In this document: piece after piece, positions 1 through 7,928 of the stretch | Layout: every line of letters starts with the position of its first letter | Position numbering within the stretch: position 1 is the stretch's first letter | From: Endoryza foliicola | GTDB lineage: Bacteria > Bacteroidota > Bacteroidia > Chitinophagales > Chitinophagaceae | Assembly (NCBI GenBank): GCA_965226965.1 | Contig: OZ245715.1 | Span: forward strand, 4,402,001-4,466,000 | Direction: 5' to 3' | DNA length: 64,000 bases | The notes under the pieces: generated by a model | The model's database searches: none | Told to the model about the DNA's origin: nothing | What the model saw: the letters and a program-made list of their open reading frames with translations, nothing else | Translations under genes and position numbers: made by a program

Positions 1-1210
1 CTAAATCTGCATCGAGTAGTTCAGTTGCAGTTGCCAAACTATTATCGAATTTATTCTTCACGATTCGATAGTTTTCTTTTGCTTGATCCAAGGCTTGAGC
101 GTTCACTTCTATCTTCTTGCGATTGCTGATCAAGTTCAAATAAGACTTGTTTACTTGCAATTGAATTTGATCGTCGAATTGCGAATTGGCAAGATCGAGT
201 TGATCTACTTGCGCCTTGGCAGATTTCAACTTGGCTTTTGATTGCCACAAAGAACTGATGGAATAACGTACACCAATTCCTGCATTCAATGCGTTGGTTA
301 CTTTCAATACGCCCGGAATATCGGCAGCAATATAACCACCGGTAAAACTCAGCGAAGGCAACATGCTTCCTTTAATAGAAGCGATGCCGAGTTCAGCGGC
401 TTTTTTACGAAGAGCTATCTGTTCTTTTTCAGATCTGCCTTTTTGTGCTAATGAAAGGTAATCTTCAAGCGTCCGTGCGTCGTCTTTTTTGGCTAAGCCG
501 GTAGTATCCAACATCAATTCGGTATTGGTTGGAAGGCCGAGCAATAGATCCATGTTTAAGTTGGCTACTTTCCAATTGTTCTCGGCGTCTAACAAAGCCA
601 ACTCAATATTAGAAGCTTGTAAACTTGCTTTCAACAAATCGTTATGCGGCAATACGCCATTCTGTTCTAGGTTGGTAAAGTCTACCACACGCTGTTTGGC
701 GGTTGCTAAGTTTTCTTTCAATAATACCAAAGCTGTTCTTGCTTTGAACAAATTCGCAAATGCCTCAATAGTGTTTTGGTACAATTCTTCTTTAGTAGAT
801 ACTGTATCCAAAGCGGTAGCGGCTTCCAAGAATTTCGCACTTTGAATGCCGTACTTGATGGTGCCTCCAGAATAAATGGGCACACTCAAATTTACCATTC
901 CATATATCACATTGCTGGGCGCGGAAATACCTCCACCCGATCCACCGGAACTGCCGGAAGATTTCATTTCAATGTTCGGCTTGTTGAGCTGTAAATAGGA
1001 CCCACTTACAGAAGCACTGGGAAGCTGGCGATCTTTGGCTTCCTCGGTAGTCGCTTGCGCTGCCACCAAATTGAGTTGTTTCGATTTCAATTGTTTGCTG
1101 TTCGATACACTCAGTGAAATAGCCTCAGGAAGCGTTAAGGTTCGCTTCTCTTGTGCTTGTACAGAAAGTGCACACAACATCACAACTACGAATAAATAGT
1201 TACGCTTCAT
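1..1210 (-). CDS. TolC-family outer-membrane efflux protein (C-terminus cut by window edge)
   Basis: Reading from an ATG at 1210, the protein begins with a signal peptide (MKRNYLFVVV.. ending in VQAQ, about 20 residues). A long alpha-helical, Gln/Lys/Asn/Ala-rich sequence typical of OEP/TolC repeats follows (for example LTLPEAISLSVSNSKQLKS near the N-terminus and a Gly/Ser-rich surface loop). About 403 residues are visible; the family usually runs 420-480, so only the last part lies outside the window. Known role of the family: trimeric outer-membrane exit duct of tripartite efflux pumps or type I secretion. The start overlaps the last 11 bases of the TetR gene upstream, so the two are translationally coupled, and adaptor and pump genes probably follow beyond the edge. 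Substrate unknown. Confidence 0.9.
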   Translation of the reverse strand, partial: MKRNYLFVVVMLCALSVQAQEKRTLTLPEAISLSVSNSKQLKSKQLNLVAAQATTEEAKDRQLPSASVSGSYLQLNKPNIEMKSSGSSGGSGGGISAPSNVIYGMVNLSVPIYSGGTIKYGIQSAKFLEAATALDTVSTKEELYQNTIEAFANLFKARTALVLLKENLATAKQRVVDFTNLEQNGVLPHNDLLKASLQASNIELALLDAENNWKVANLNMDLLLGLPTNTELMLDTTGLAKKDDARTLEDYLSLAQKGRSEKEQIALRKKAAELGIASIKGSMLPSLSFTGGYIAADIPGVLKVTNALNAGIGVRYSISSLWQSKAKLKSAKAQVDQLDLANSQFDDQIQLQVNKSYLNLISNRKKIEVNAQALDQAKENYRIVKNKFDNSLATATELLDADL

Positions 1211-1838
1211 TTGTCAATGTTGATTTAAAAATCTCTTTTAAATGTTTATATAATTTCTCTCTGATTACTTGCTTGAATTCTTCATCGGATAAGTGCTCCA
1301 GATTGCTAAGAGCACGGTAATAATATTGTGTGGTCACCATGTTGTTGACTGCTCCAAACATGGTGGTCATCAATAAGGGAAAATCAATTTCTTTTTTAAA
1401 CCTGCCTTCTACTTGGCCTTTTGTAACCACCCGATGAATGATTTCGAGGTTTCTTTTTCGCATGCCAAGAATCAATTCCTGAACTCTACTGGTTGAGGGC
1501 ACCACCTGTTCTCTTACCATAATTTTATGGAAGGGCTGTTGTTGCAAAACCTTGTCAATATAATGTTCGATCAAAGAGTAAATGATCTCAAGCGGTTCTG
1601 AGTTCGACTGATGCACCAGCACTTCCAGTTGAGTGGCCATTAGATTCGACTTGTATTCGAACATGGCTTCTAAGAGCTGATCCTTCGAACCAAAATAATA
1701 GGAAATCATGGCCAGGTTAACCTGTGCCTTTTCGGCAATGTCACGAACAGAAGTGCCATGAAAACCCTTTTCAGCAAATAGATGCTCGGCCGCATCTACG
1801 ATCTGAATTTGCTTTTCATTCATTTTTCCTGTTTCCAT
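1200..1838 (-). CDS. TetR/AcrR-family transcriptional regulator of the adjacent efflux operon
   Basis: A 212-residue protein with a classic N-terminal TetR DNA-binding domain. A helix carrying AAEHLFAEKGFHGTSVRDI leads into the recognition helix and the conserved YYFGSKDQLLEAM (roughly residues 50-62). The rest is an all-helical ligand-binding and dimerisation domain with no strong family signature. It is the first gene of an operon with the TolC-family gene (11-bp overlap). Two palindromes lie directly upstream of its start, so autorepression relieved by a small molecule is the simplest model (inference from family behaviour). The effector cannot be told from sequence. Confidence 0.93.
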   Translation of the reverse strand: METGKMNEKQIQIVDAAEHLFAEKGFHGTSVRDIAEKAQVNLAMISYYFGSKDQLLEAMFEYKSNLMATQLEVLVHQSNSEPLEIIYSLIEHYIDKVLQQQPFHKIMVREQVVPSTSRVQELILGMRKRNLEIIHRVVTKGQVEGRFKKEIDFPLLMTTMFGAVNNMVTTQYYYRALSNLEHLSDEEFKQVIREKLYKHLKEIFKSTLTNEA

Positions 1839-1847
1839 GACCCAAAA

Positions 1848-1880
1848 TTAAACAGTCGTTTAATTTAAACAAACGTTTAA
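1848..1880. promoter_or_regulatory. Two tandem 16-bp palindromes, candidate TetR operators
   Basis: TTAAACagtcGTTTAA (1848-1863) and TTAAACaaacGTTTAA (1865-1880) are perfect 6-4-6 inverted repeats. Their centres are 17 bp apart, and they lie 10 bp upstream of the TetR start codon. Tandem sites of this size upstream of a TetR gene are typical of autoregulated efflux operons. Binding by this particular protein is inferred from position only. Confidence 0.7.
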
Positions 1881-1925
1881 TTAATAGCTTAACAAAGCAT
1901 TAACAAATGCGAAAGGGGCTATTTT

Positions 1926-3140
1926 TTAGCGACGGGAAGCGATGAGGAGGTTTAAGTCGGTGTATTTCAAGTCAAAACGCTGACTCAAATGGAAATTGGT
2001 AAGCGCTCCTTTGAACAGATAGATCCCGCTTCTAAGGTGTACTTTATGCCATACTAGCTTTTCAAAGCCACCCTCGTCGCCTGCTTCAATAAGCAAGGGG
2101 GTGAGTACATTGCTAATGGCTTGAGAGGCTGTACGGGCAAATCCGGAAGGAATATTGGGAACACAATAGTGGATGACCCCGTATTTCAAAAATATGGGGC
2201 TTTCATGAGAGGTAATTTCAGAAGTTTCAAAGCAGCCTCCGCGGTCAATGCTCACATCAATGATCACACTTCCGGGACGCATATTGCTTACCATTTCTTC
2301 AGTAACTACCACCGGCGTTCTGCTACCGGGAGTGTAAAGGGCACCCACAGCCACTTCGCAAGTCTTTAATTGCTTGGCGAGAATACGGGGTTCAATTACG
2401 GAAGTCCACAAACGGTGACCAATATTATTCTGAAGTCGTTTTAATCGATAGATACTGCTGTCGAATACTTTTACGGAGGCGCCGAGTGCGAGGGCCGCGC
2501 GAGCTGCGTATTCGCCCACAATACCGGCTCCTAAGATGATTACTTTGGTGGGGGGGATCCCACTGATTCCACCCAACAAAACTCCCTTTCCATGATTGGC
2601 GGAACTCAAATACTGTGCAGCAATTAGCATTACAGCTGAACCGGCAATTTCACTCATGCTTCGAACGATGGGATAGCTATCACTATCGTCCTTTAAATTC
2701 TCGAATGAGATCGCAGTGATTCTTTTCTCCATCATTTTGGAAAGAATCTCTGCTTTCATTACACTCAAATGGATGGGAGAAACAATCACCTGATTCATTT
2801 GCAAGAGCGGCAAATCCTCTTCAATAACGGGGGCGCTCTTAACTACTACAGGAGACTTATAAACTTCGGCTTTATCGTACACGATGCGGGCTCCGGCTTC
2901 GCTGTAATCTTTGTCGCGGTAATGAGCTGCTTCGCCGGCATTGTGTTCTACCATTACTTGATGCCCATTGCTCACCAAAACACCCACAGATTCGGGGGTG
3001 AGCGCAACCCTATTTTCCTGGAAAGCGGTTTCCTTAGGAATACCAATCATAAGTGGTGTGCCTTTGGGTTTAATATCCAAGGTTTCTTCTAAAGTTTCAT
3101 AACTAAAAGAAGTGCTTATGATCGGCTTTTGTTGGGCCAT
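1926..3140 (-). CDS. ald: Alanine dehydrogenase (AlaDH/PNT family)
   Basis: Catalyses NAD-dependent interconversion of L-alanine with pyruvate and ammonia. The protein has 404 residues. The catalytic domain begins near residue 33 (GIPKETAFQENRVALTPESV). The expected substrate Arg (ENRVALTP), Lys (VVVKSAP), His (SPIHLSV) and the Asp in IIDVSIDRGG are all visible. The Rossmann motif GAGIVGEYAARAALALGA lies near residues 203-220. An N-terminal extension of about 30 residues precedes the usual start of the family. It could be confused with the NAD(P) transhydrogenase alpha subunit, but the length and the single Rossmann domain without a membrane tail favour alanine dehydrogenase. A TATTTTTG promoter box lies about 60 bp upstream. 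Confidence 0.9.
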   Translation of the reverse strand: MAQQKPIISTSFSYETLEETLDIKPKGTPLMIGIPKETAFQENRVALTPESVGVLVSNGHQVMVEHNAGEAAHYRDKDYSEAGARIVYDKAEVYKSPVVVKSAPVIEEDLPLLQMNQVIVSPIHLSVMKAEILSKMMEKRITAISFENLKDDSDSYPIVRSMSEIAGSAVMLIAAQYLSSANHGKGVLLGGISGIPPTKVIILGAGIVGEYAARAALALGASVKVFDSSIYRLKRLQNNIGHRLWTSVIEPRILAKQLKTCEVAVGALYTPGSRTPVVVTEEMVSNMRPGSVIIDVSIDRGGCFETSEITSHESPIFLKYGVIHYCVPNIPSGFARTASQAISNVLTPLLIEAGDEGGFEKLVWHKVHLRSGIYLFKGALTNFHLSQRFDLKYTDLNLLIASRR

Positions 3141-3202
3141 GTGAACTTTGTTTTATTGCGGGTCGGTTACAATCCTTTCGGGATCAATATGGTGTTTCCA
3201 GT

Positions 3203-3210
3203 CAAAAATA
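3203..3210 (-). promoter_or_regulatory. Candidate -7 promoter box of ald
   Basis: On the minus strand this reads TATTTTTG, an exact match to the Bacteroidota -7 consensus TAnnTTTG. It lies between the end of tsaE and the ald start and predicts a leader of roughly 55-60 nt. No clear TTTG -33 box is visible at the usual spacing, so confidence is moderate. Confidence 0.45.
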
Positions 3211-3211
3211 C

Positions 3212-3625
3212 TTAATTCTCTTGTATTTGAAGTACCCTACTACCGTCGTTTGTGATATCAATAGTAACATGTAGGGTTTCATCAGGAAAGATGCCCGGAG
3301 CTTTCTCCGGCCATTCTACAAAACATCTGGCGCCACTAAACAAATATTCTTCTACTCCGGCTCTCTGGGCTTCTACTTCGCTGCTCAAGCGATATAGGTC
3401 CATATGATAAATGGAACCTGTTGGTGATCGGTATTCATTGATTATAGAAAAAGTTGGACTACTCATGGTATCCTTTACCCCAGCCTGTTTGCACAGTTGT
3501 TGGATGAAGGTAGTTTTACCAGCCCCCATGTTTCCATGAAAAGCCACTACGGGATTGTTCTGGATCTGCTCCCACACTTGAGCGGCTACCTGCTCAATTT
3601 CACCTATTTGAAACGTGATTTTCAT
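3212..3625 (-). CDS. tsaE: tRNA N6-threonylcarbamoyladenosine biosynthesis ATPase TsaE
   Basis: A small P-loop ATPase that, with TsaB and TsaD, makes the t6A37 modification on ANN-decoding tRNAs. The Walker A motif GNMGAGKTTF lies near residues 33-42. The family motif SSPTFSIINEY follows, then the MDLYRL element and FVEWPEKAP. At about 137 residues it is full length. An ATG at 3625 is preferred; a GTG three bases earlier is in frame. The exact promoter box TATTTTTG ends only 4 nt before the ATG, so the transcript may be leaderless or nearly so. It reads in the same direction as ald, which has its own promoter box. Confidence 0.92.
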   Translation of the reverse strand: MKITFQIGEIEQVAAQVWEQIQNNPVVAFHGNMGAGKTTFIQQLCKQAGVKDTMSSPTFSIINEYRSPTGSIYHMDLYRLSSEVEAQRAGVEEYLFSGARCFVEWPEKAPGIFPDETLHVTIDITNDGSRVLQIQEN

Positions 3626-3629
3626 CACA

Positions 3630-3637
3630 CAAAAATA
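3630..3637 (-). promoter_or_regulatory. Candidate -7 promoter box of tsaE, leaderless spacing
   Basis: The minus strand reads TATTTTTG followed by TGTG and the ATG. In this promoter class transcription starts a few bases after the box, which places the start at or next to the initiation codon. Confidence 0.5.
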
Positions 3638-3706
3638 CTCTGATTTTTTGCAACCTTGTTTATTTTATATTCCCGACTTAGTAATAGATAGGCCGGGAAA
3701 GGATTT

Positions 3707-3714
3707 TACCTTTG
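3707..3714 (+). promoter_or_regulatory. Candidate -7 promoter box of the copper ATPase gene
   Basis: TACCTTTG matches TAnnTTTG exactly and ends 19 bp before the ATG at 3734. No convincing -33 TTTG is seen. A metal-responsive operator is not evident. Confidence 0.45.
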
Positions 3715-3733
3715 TATCGTAAATTAATGAACT

Positions 3734-5872
3734 ATGGAAAAAGTGTTTTGGAAAGTAGATGGTATGACCTGTGCGAATTGTGCACTTACCGTAAGCAAGT
3801 TCCTGGAACAAAAAGGACTTTCAGATGTGAAAGTAAACCTAATGAGCGGGGAAGTTAGTTTTGATGTGGTTGAAGGCGCAGAAGATACCGGTAAAATAAA
3901 AAAAGGAATCGACAGTCTTGGGTATAAAGTAGTGGGCGAAGTGGGCAAGATAGACACCACAGAAAAAAAGGCGCTCAATAAATACCTGAAATTCCTTTTG
4001 ATAACTGCCGGCCCTACCCTCTTACTCATGTTGCACATGATTCCGGTAGTAAAACATTGGGTTCATTTCATGATGAATCCTTGGATTCAATTTGCCCTTT
4101 GTTTGCCGGTATACGGAATTGGCATGTACCTCTTTGCCAAAAGTGCTTGGGTTAGCGTAAGAAACAAAATGCCCAATATGAATGTACTGGTTACCATTGG
4201 TGCCACCAGTTCATTTGCTTACAGTGTAGTAGGAATGTTTTTGGGATGGCCTTCTGATCAATTGTTTTTCGAAACAACTGCTACAATAGTGAGTTTGATT
4301 TTGTTGGGTAATTTTCTGGAAGACAGTACGCTTCAAACAACTCAACGTGCTTTAACGAAACTCAGCAAGAGTCAGAAAGTATTGGCAACCATGATTGCCT
4401 ACGACGATCAACACCAAGAACTTCATTTTCAAGTTGAAAACAATACCCTACGCTCAGGAGATTTGATCTTAATTAAATCGGGCGAACAAGTTCCGGCCGA
4501 TTGTAGAATTCTCTCCGGATCGGCTACCGTAAACGAAGCCATTGTAACCGGTGAGAGTTTACCCATTAGCAAAACAAAAAAAGACACGCTCATTGGCGGT
4601 AGTATTGTTGCCGATGGATTGGTGAAGGCTCAAGTAACCAGTCCTGCCAATGAATCCGTTTTAGCAAACATCATCAACTTAGTAAAACAAGCACAAGGAG
4701 AGAAACCACCGGTTCAGCAACTAGCAGATAAAATCAGCGCTATTTTCGTACCGGTTGTACTGGTGATCACTGCTCTCACTTTCATTTTAAACTATCTGAT
4801 CTTACACAATTTCACAGAAGCCTTGATGAGAAGTGTGGCAGTATTGGTTATTGCGTGTCCTTGCGCAATGGGACTAGCCACTCCTGCCGCAATCGCTGTT
4901 GGATTGGGAAGAGCGGCTCGCTCGGGTATTTTGTTTAGAAATGCCAAAAGCTTGGAGCTATTCAAGAACATTCGTCAAGTGGTATTCGATAAAACAGGCA
5001 CGTTAACAACCGGCACTTTTGAAATCAAACAATTAACGGTTGTTGATTCAAGCTATACCGAGGATGAAATAAAAAAACTTGCCTATTCTTTAGAAAAATT
5101 CTCCAACCACCCCATTGCGTTATCGGTTTCCAAAGCATTTACAAGAACCGATGTATTCCGTTGGAAAAGTGTTGAAGAGATCAAAGGAAAAGGCGTAAAA
5201 GCAACGGATATTGAAGGAAATGAATTCTGGGCCGGTTCTTACCGAATTGCACCGGGTGCTTCTGCGGAAAATGCGCACAACGTTTACATTGTCAAAAACA
5301 ATACATTGCTTGCTTGGATTGATGTAAAAGACCTTATTCGTCCGGAAGCGGCCAAGGTAGTCAGCTATCTCCATGCAAAAGGAATTAAGACGATCTTGTT
5401 AAGCGGCGATACCAAATCGAATTGCACCCCCGTTGCAAGTGAACTGGGAATTGATCAAGTGATAGCAGAACAAACCCCCGAGCAGAAATTAGCGATGATT
5501 GAAAAACTCAATCAAGAACAACCAACTGCTATGGTGGGTGATGGTATCAATGATGCTCCCGCACTTGCGAAAGCTACTATTGGCATTTCAATGAGTGAGG
5601 CTTCGCAGGTTGCTATTCAAACTGCGGATGTAGTGTTGATGAATAAGGGATTGGGTAATCTACCTCTTGCTTTGGGATTAGGAAAGCATAGTTTTATTAC
5701 CATTCAACAGAATCTTTTCTGGGCCTTTTCTTATAATATCATTGCCATTCCGGTGGCTGCATTCGGATTGTTGGGGACTTATGGACCAACGTATGGAGCA
5801 TTGATCATGGGATTGAGTGATGTGGTGCTGGCGGTGAACTCGGTGCGATTGTTTGTGAAGAAGGTTGTGTAA
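3734..5872 (+). CDS. copA: Heavy-metal (copper-type) P1B ATPase
   Basis: A 712-residue metal-exporting ATPase. One N-terminal metal-binding domain carries GMTCANC (about residues 10-16). Transmembrane helices, the actuator motif VTGES and the transmembrane CPC motif (residues 375-377, IACPCAMG) follow. The phosphorylation motif DKTGTLT starts near residue 419, and SNHPIA and GDGINDAPA mark the nucleotide and hinge regions. CPC and the TM7 motif YNIIAIP point to Cu(I). The TM8 region reads MGLSDVVLAVNSVRL, where Cu(I) pumps usually have MxxSS, so specificity is a little less certain. No CsoR/CueR-type regulator or chaperone gene is adjacent. A purine-rich stretch resembling the intergenic phrases follows the stop codon. 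Confidence 0.93.
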   Translation: MEKVFWKVDGMTCANCALTVSKFLEQKGLSDVKVNLMSGEVSFDVVEGAEDTGKIKKGIDSLGYKVVGEVGKIDTTEKKALNKYLKFLLITAGPTLLLMLHMIPVVKHWVHFMMNPWIQFALCLPVYGIGMYLFAKSAWVSVRNKMPNMNVLVTIGATSSFAYSVVGMFLGWPSDQLFFETTATIVSLILLGNFLEDSTLQTTQRALTKLSKSQKVLATMIAYDDQHQELHFQVENNTLRSGDLILIKSGEQVPADCRILSGSATVNEAIVTGESLPISKTKKDTLIGGSIVADGLVKAQVTSPANESVLANIINLVKQAQGEKPPVQQLADKISAIFVPVVLVITALTFILNYLILHNFTEALMRSVAVLVIACPCAMGLATPAAIAVGLGRAARSGILFRNAKSLELFKNIRQVVFDKTGTLTTGTFEIKQLTVVDSSYTEDEIKKLAYSLEKFSNHPIALSVSKAFTRTDVFRWKSVEEIKGKGVKATDIEGNEFWAGSYRIAPGASAENAHNVYIVKNNTLLAWIDVKDLIRPEAAKVVSYLHAKGIKTILLSGDTKSNCTPVASELGIDQVIAEQTPEQKLAMIEKLNQEQPTAMVGDGINDAPALAKATIGISMSEASQVAIQTADVVLMNKGLGNLPLALGLGKHSFITIQQNLFWAFSYNIIAIPVAAFGLLGTYGPTYGALIMGLSDVVLAVNSVRLFVKKVV

Positions 5873-6014
5873 ATGGAGAGCTTGTTCATCGCAAAGGGAA
5901 GGAGGGAAGGAGATGCGCGGAGATGATTTATAAAGAGAGCGGAAATATCGCCGGAGTACAACTGAAATATGTGTAGCGCTTTTGTTCATTTTATTTATTG
6001 CTATCTTAGCTGAT

Positions 6015-7928
6015 ATGTCTTCCGTGAGCTCACCCATTGCTGTGTTAAAGAATTACTGGGGGTACGATCAGTTTCGGCCTTTGCAGGAAGACATTATCGA
6101 GTCTATTTTATCCGGAAAAGACACCCTCGCCCTTCTTCCTACCGGAGGGGGAAAATCCATTTGTTATCAAGTACCGGCACTTTGCAAGCCCGGACTTTGT
6201 TTAGTGATTTCACCCTTGATTGCCTTGATGAAAGATCAAGTAGAGCAATTAAGGAGGAGAGGCATCACGGCATTTGCTATTTTTTCAGGGATGAATCGCA
6301 AAGAAGTACTTCAAACCTTTCAATTGGCTTCCGAAAGCAATTGTAAGTTTCTATACGTTTCTCCTGAGCGATTGGAAACAGCCTTGTTTAAGGAACAACT
6401 CAATAGACTTGACATCAATTTAATTGCAGTAGACGAAGCGCATTGCGTATCGCAATGGGGTTATGATTTTCGTCCACCCTATTTACGCATCAAAAATATT
6501 CGTCCCGAACTACCCGATGTTCCCATACTAGCGCTAACGGCTTCGGCTACTCCTAGAGTGCAAGAAGACATTATGGAGCAATTGGAATTCACCGAACCTA
6601 ATTTGTTCCAACAAAGTTTTGAGCGTCCCAATCTAAGTTATAGTGTGCGAGAAGTAGATTCGAAAAACGCCAAACTTTTAGAAATCTTTGAAAAAGTTGA
6701 TGGCTCCGGATTGGTGTATTGCAGTAGTAGAAGAAGAACCAAGGAAATAGCAGATCTATTGCAGTTACAAGGCATTTCTGCCGACTATTATCATGCCGGT
6801 TTAAGTCAGGAACAACGCAATGAAAAGCAAGAAGCTTGGATCAAAAACGAAATTCGTATCATGGCTTGTACCAATGCCTTCGGAATGGGTATCGATAAGC
6901 CTGATGTTCGAATAGTGGTGCATGCCGACTTGCCCGATTGTTTGGAGAACTATTATCAAGAGGCAGGAAGAGCGGGTAGAGATGGGAATAAATCGTATGC
7001 AGTATTGCTTTATCAAACAGGTGACCCTGAACAGCTGCGGCAAAAAATTGAAAAGCGTTTTCCCGACTTGGAAACCATTCGATCGGTATATCAAGCTTTG
7101 ATGAATTACCTGCAATTGCCCGTGCATGCCGGAGGTGAACAGTATTTCGACTTTGACTTGAATGACTTTGGCTACAAGTTTCATATTGATGGGTTCACCA
7201 TAACAGCGGTTTTGCAAATTTTGTCACAAGAATCCATCATCAGTTTCAACGAACAGTTGCTTCAACCTTCAAAATTGGTATTCACTTGTTCGAAACAACG
7301 AATTCATGAACTGGAAAAAACACAGCCGGAATGGGACGATATCATCAAAACCCTTCTTCGAAGTTATGAGGGAATTTTTGACAGACCGGCAGTTATCAAT
7401 GAATTCATGATTGCAAGAGCGCTTGGTATCGACAAACAACTAGTGTACGATACTTTGCACCATTTGCATCAACATCATATTGTAGATTATCAACCCACGA
7501 AAAATGATCCACAATTGTACGTACACTTTGATCGAGTAGCTTCTGAGCATTTGACCATTGACTTGAACAGATTGGCAGAAAGAAAGCATGTATACCTCGA
7601 ACGCATGGAAGCTTTTCTTCAATTCATTTACGACCGTCATAGTTGCAGGGGACAATTAATTGCAGCCTATTTTGGAGCACCTATCAAGCATCGTTGCGGC
7701 ATTTGTGATAATTGCGTAGAATACAAAAAGAAGCCACTTTCGGAAACTGAATTCTTGCATTTAAAAAATAGCATTTCCGCTGTACTTCAAGAAAAACCGG
7801 AGCGCATTAATGATCTAATAAAAAAACTACCTGCATATTCGAATCAACAAATTTGGGAAGTGATTCGACACATGCAGGCAGAAAATAAATTAAAACACCA
7901 GAAAGGTGATCTGTTATCGCTCCATTAA
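6015..7928 (+). CDS. recQ: ATP-dependent DNA helicase RecQ
   Basis: A 637-residue superfamily II 3'-5' helicase for recombination and fork repair. Motif I is LLPTGGGKSICYQVPAL and motif II is DEAHCVSQWGYDFRP, including the RecQ aromatic-rich loop. Motif III is ALTASATPRV and motif VI is QEAGRAGRDG. A zinc cluster occurs near the C-terminus (CRGQ.., then CGICDNC), with RQC-like winged-helix sequence before it. There appears to be no HRDC domain; many Bacteroidota carry such a shorter second RecQ. The ATG at 6015 is preferred over a TTG 33 bases upstream because homology begins just after it. The stop codon overlaps the convergent neighbour's stop. Confidence 0.93.
   Translation: MSSVSSPIAVLKNYWGYDQFRPLQEDIIESILSGKDTLALLPTGGGKSICYQVPALCKPGLCLVISPLIALMKDQVEQLRRRGITAFAIFSGMNRKEVLQTFQLASESNCKFLYVSPERLETALFKEQLNRLDINLIAVDEAHCVSQWGYDFRPPYLRIKNIRPELPDVPILALTASATPRVQEDIMEQLEFTEPNLFQQSFERPNLSYSVREVDSKNAKLLEIFEKVDGSGLVYCSSRRRTKEIADLLQLQGISADYYHAGLSQEQRNEKQEAWIKNEIRIMACTNAFGMGIDKPDVRIVVHADLPDCLENYYQEAGRAGRDGNKSYAVLLYQTGDPEQLRQKIEKRFPDLETIRSVYQALMNYLQLPVHAGGEQYFDFDLNDFGYKFHIDGFTITAVLQILSQESIISFNEQLLQPSKLVFTCSKQRIHELEKTQPEWDDIIKTLLRSYEGIFDRPAVINEFMIARALGIDKQLVYDTLHHLHQHHIVDYQPTKNDPQLYVHFDRVASEHLTIDLNRLAERKHVYLERMEAFLQFIYDRHSCRGQLIAAYFGAPIKHRCGICDNCVEYKKKPLSETEFLHLKNSISAVLQEKPERINDLIKKLPAYSNQQIWEVIRHMQAENKLKHQKGDLLSLH

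Noticed and set aside
489..845. 118-residue open frame on the plus strand opposite the TolC-family gene
   Set aside because: Composition is that of an antisense shadow of a conserved coding region; no family features and no start context.
5678..6037. Minus-strand open frames of 119 and 60 residues overlapping the copA end
   Set aside because: Mostly antisense to the conserved C-terminus of the ATPase; no independent evidence of coding.
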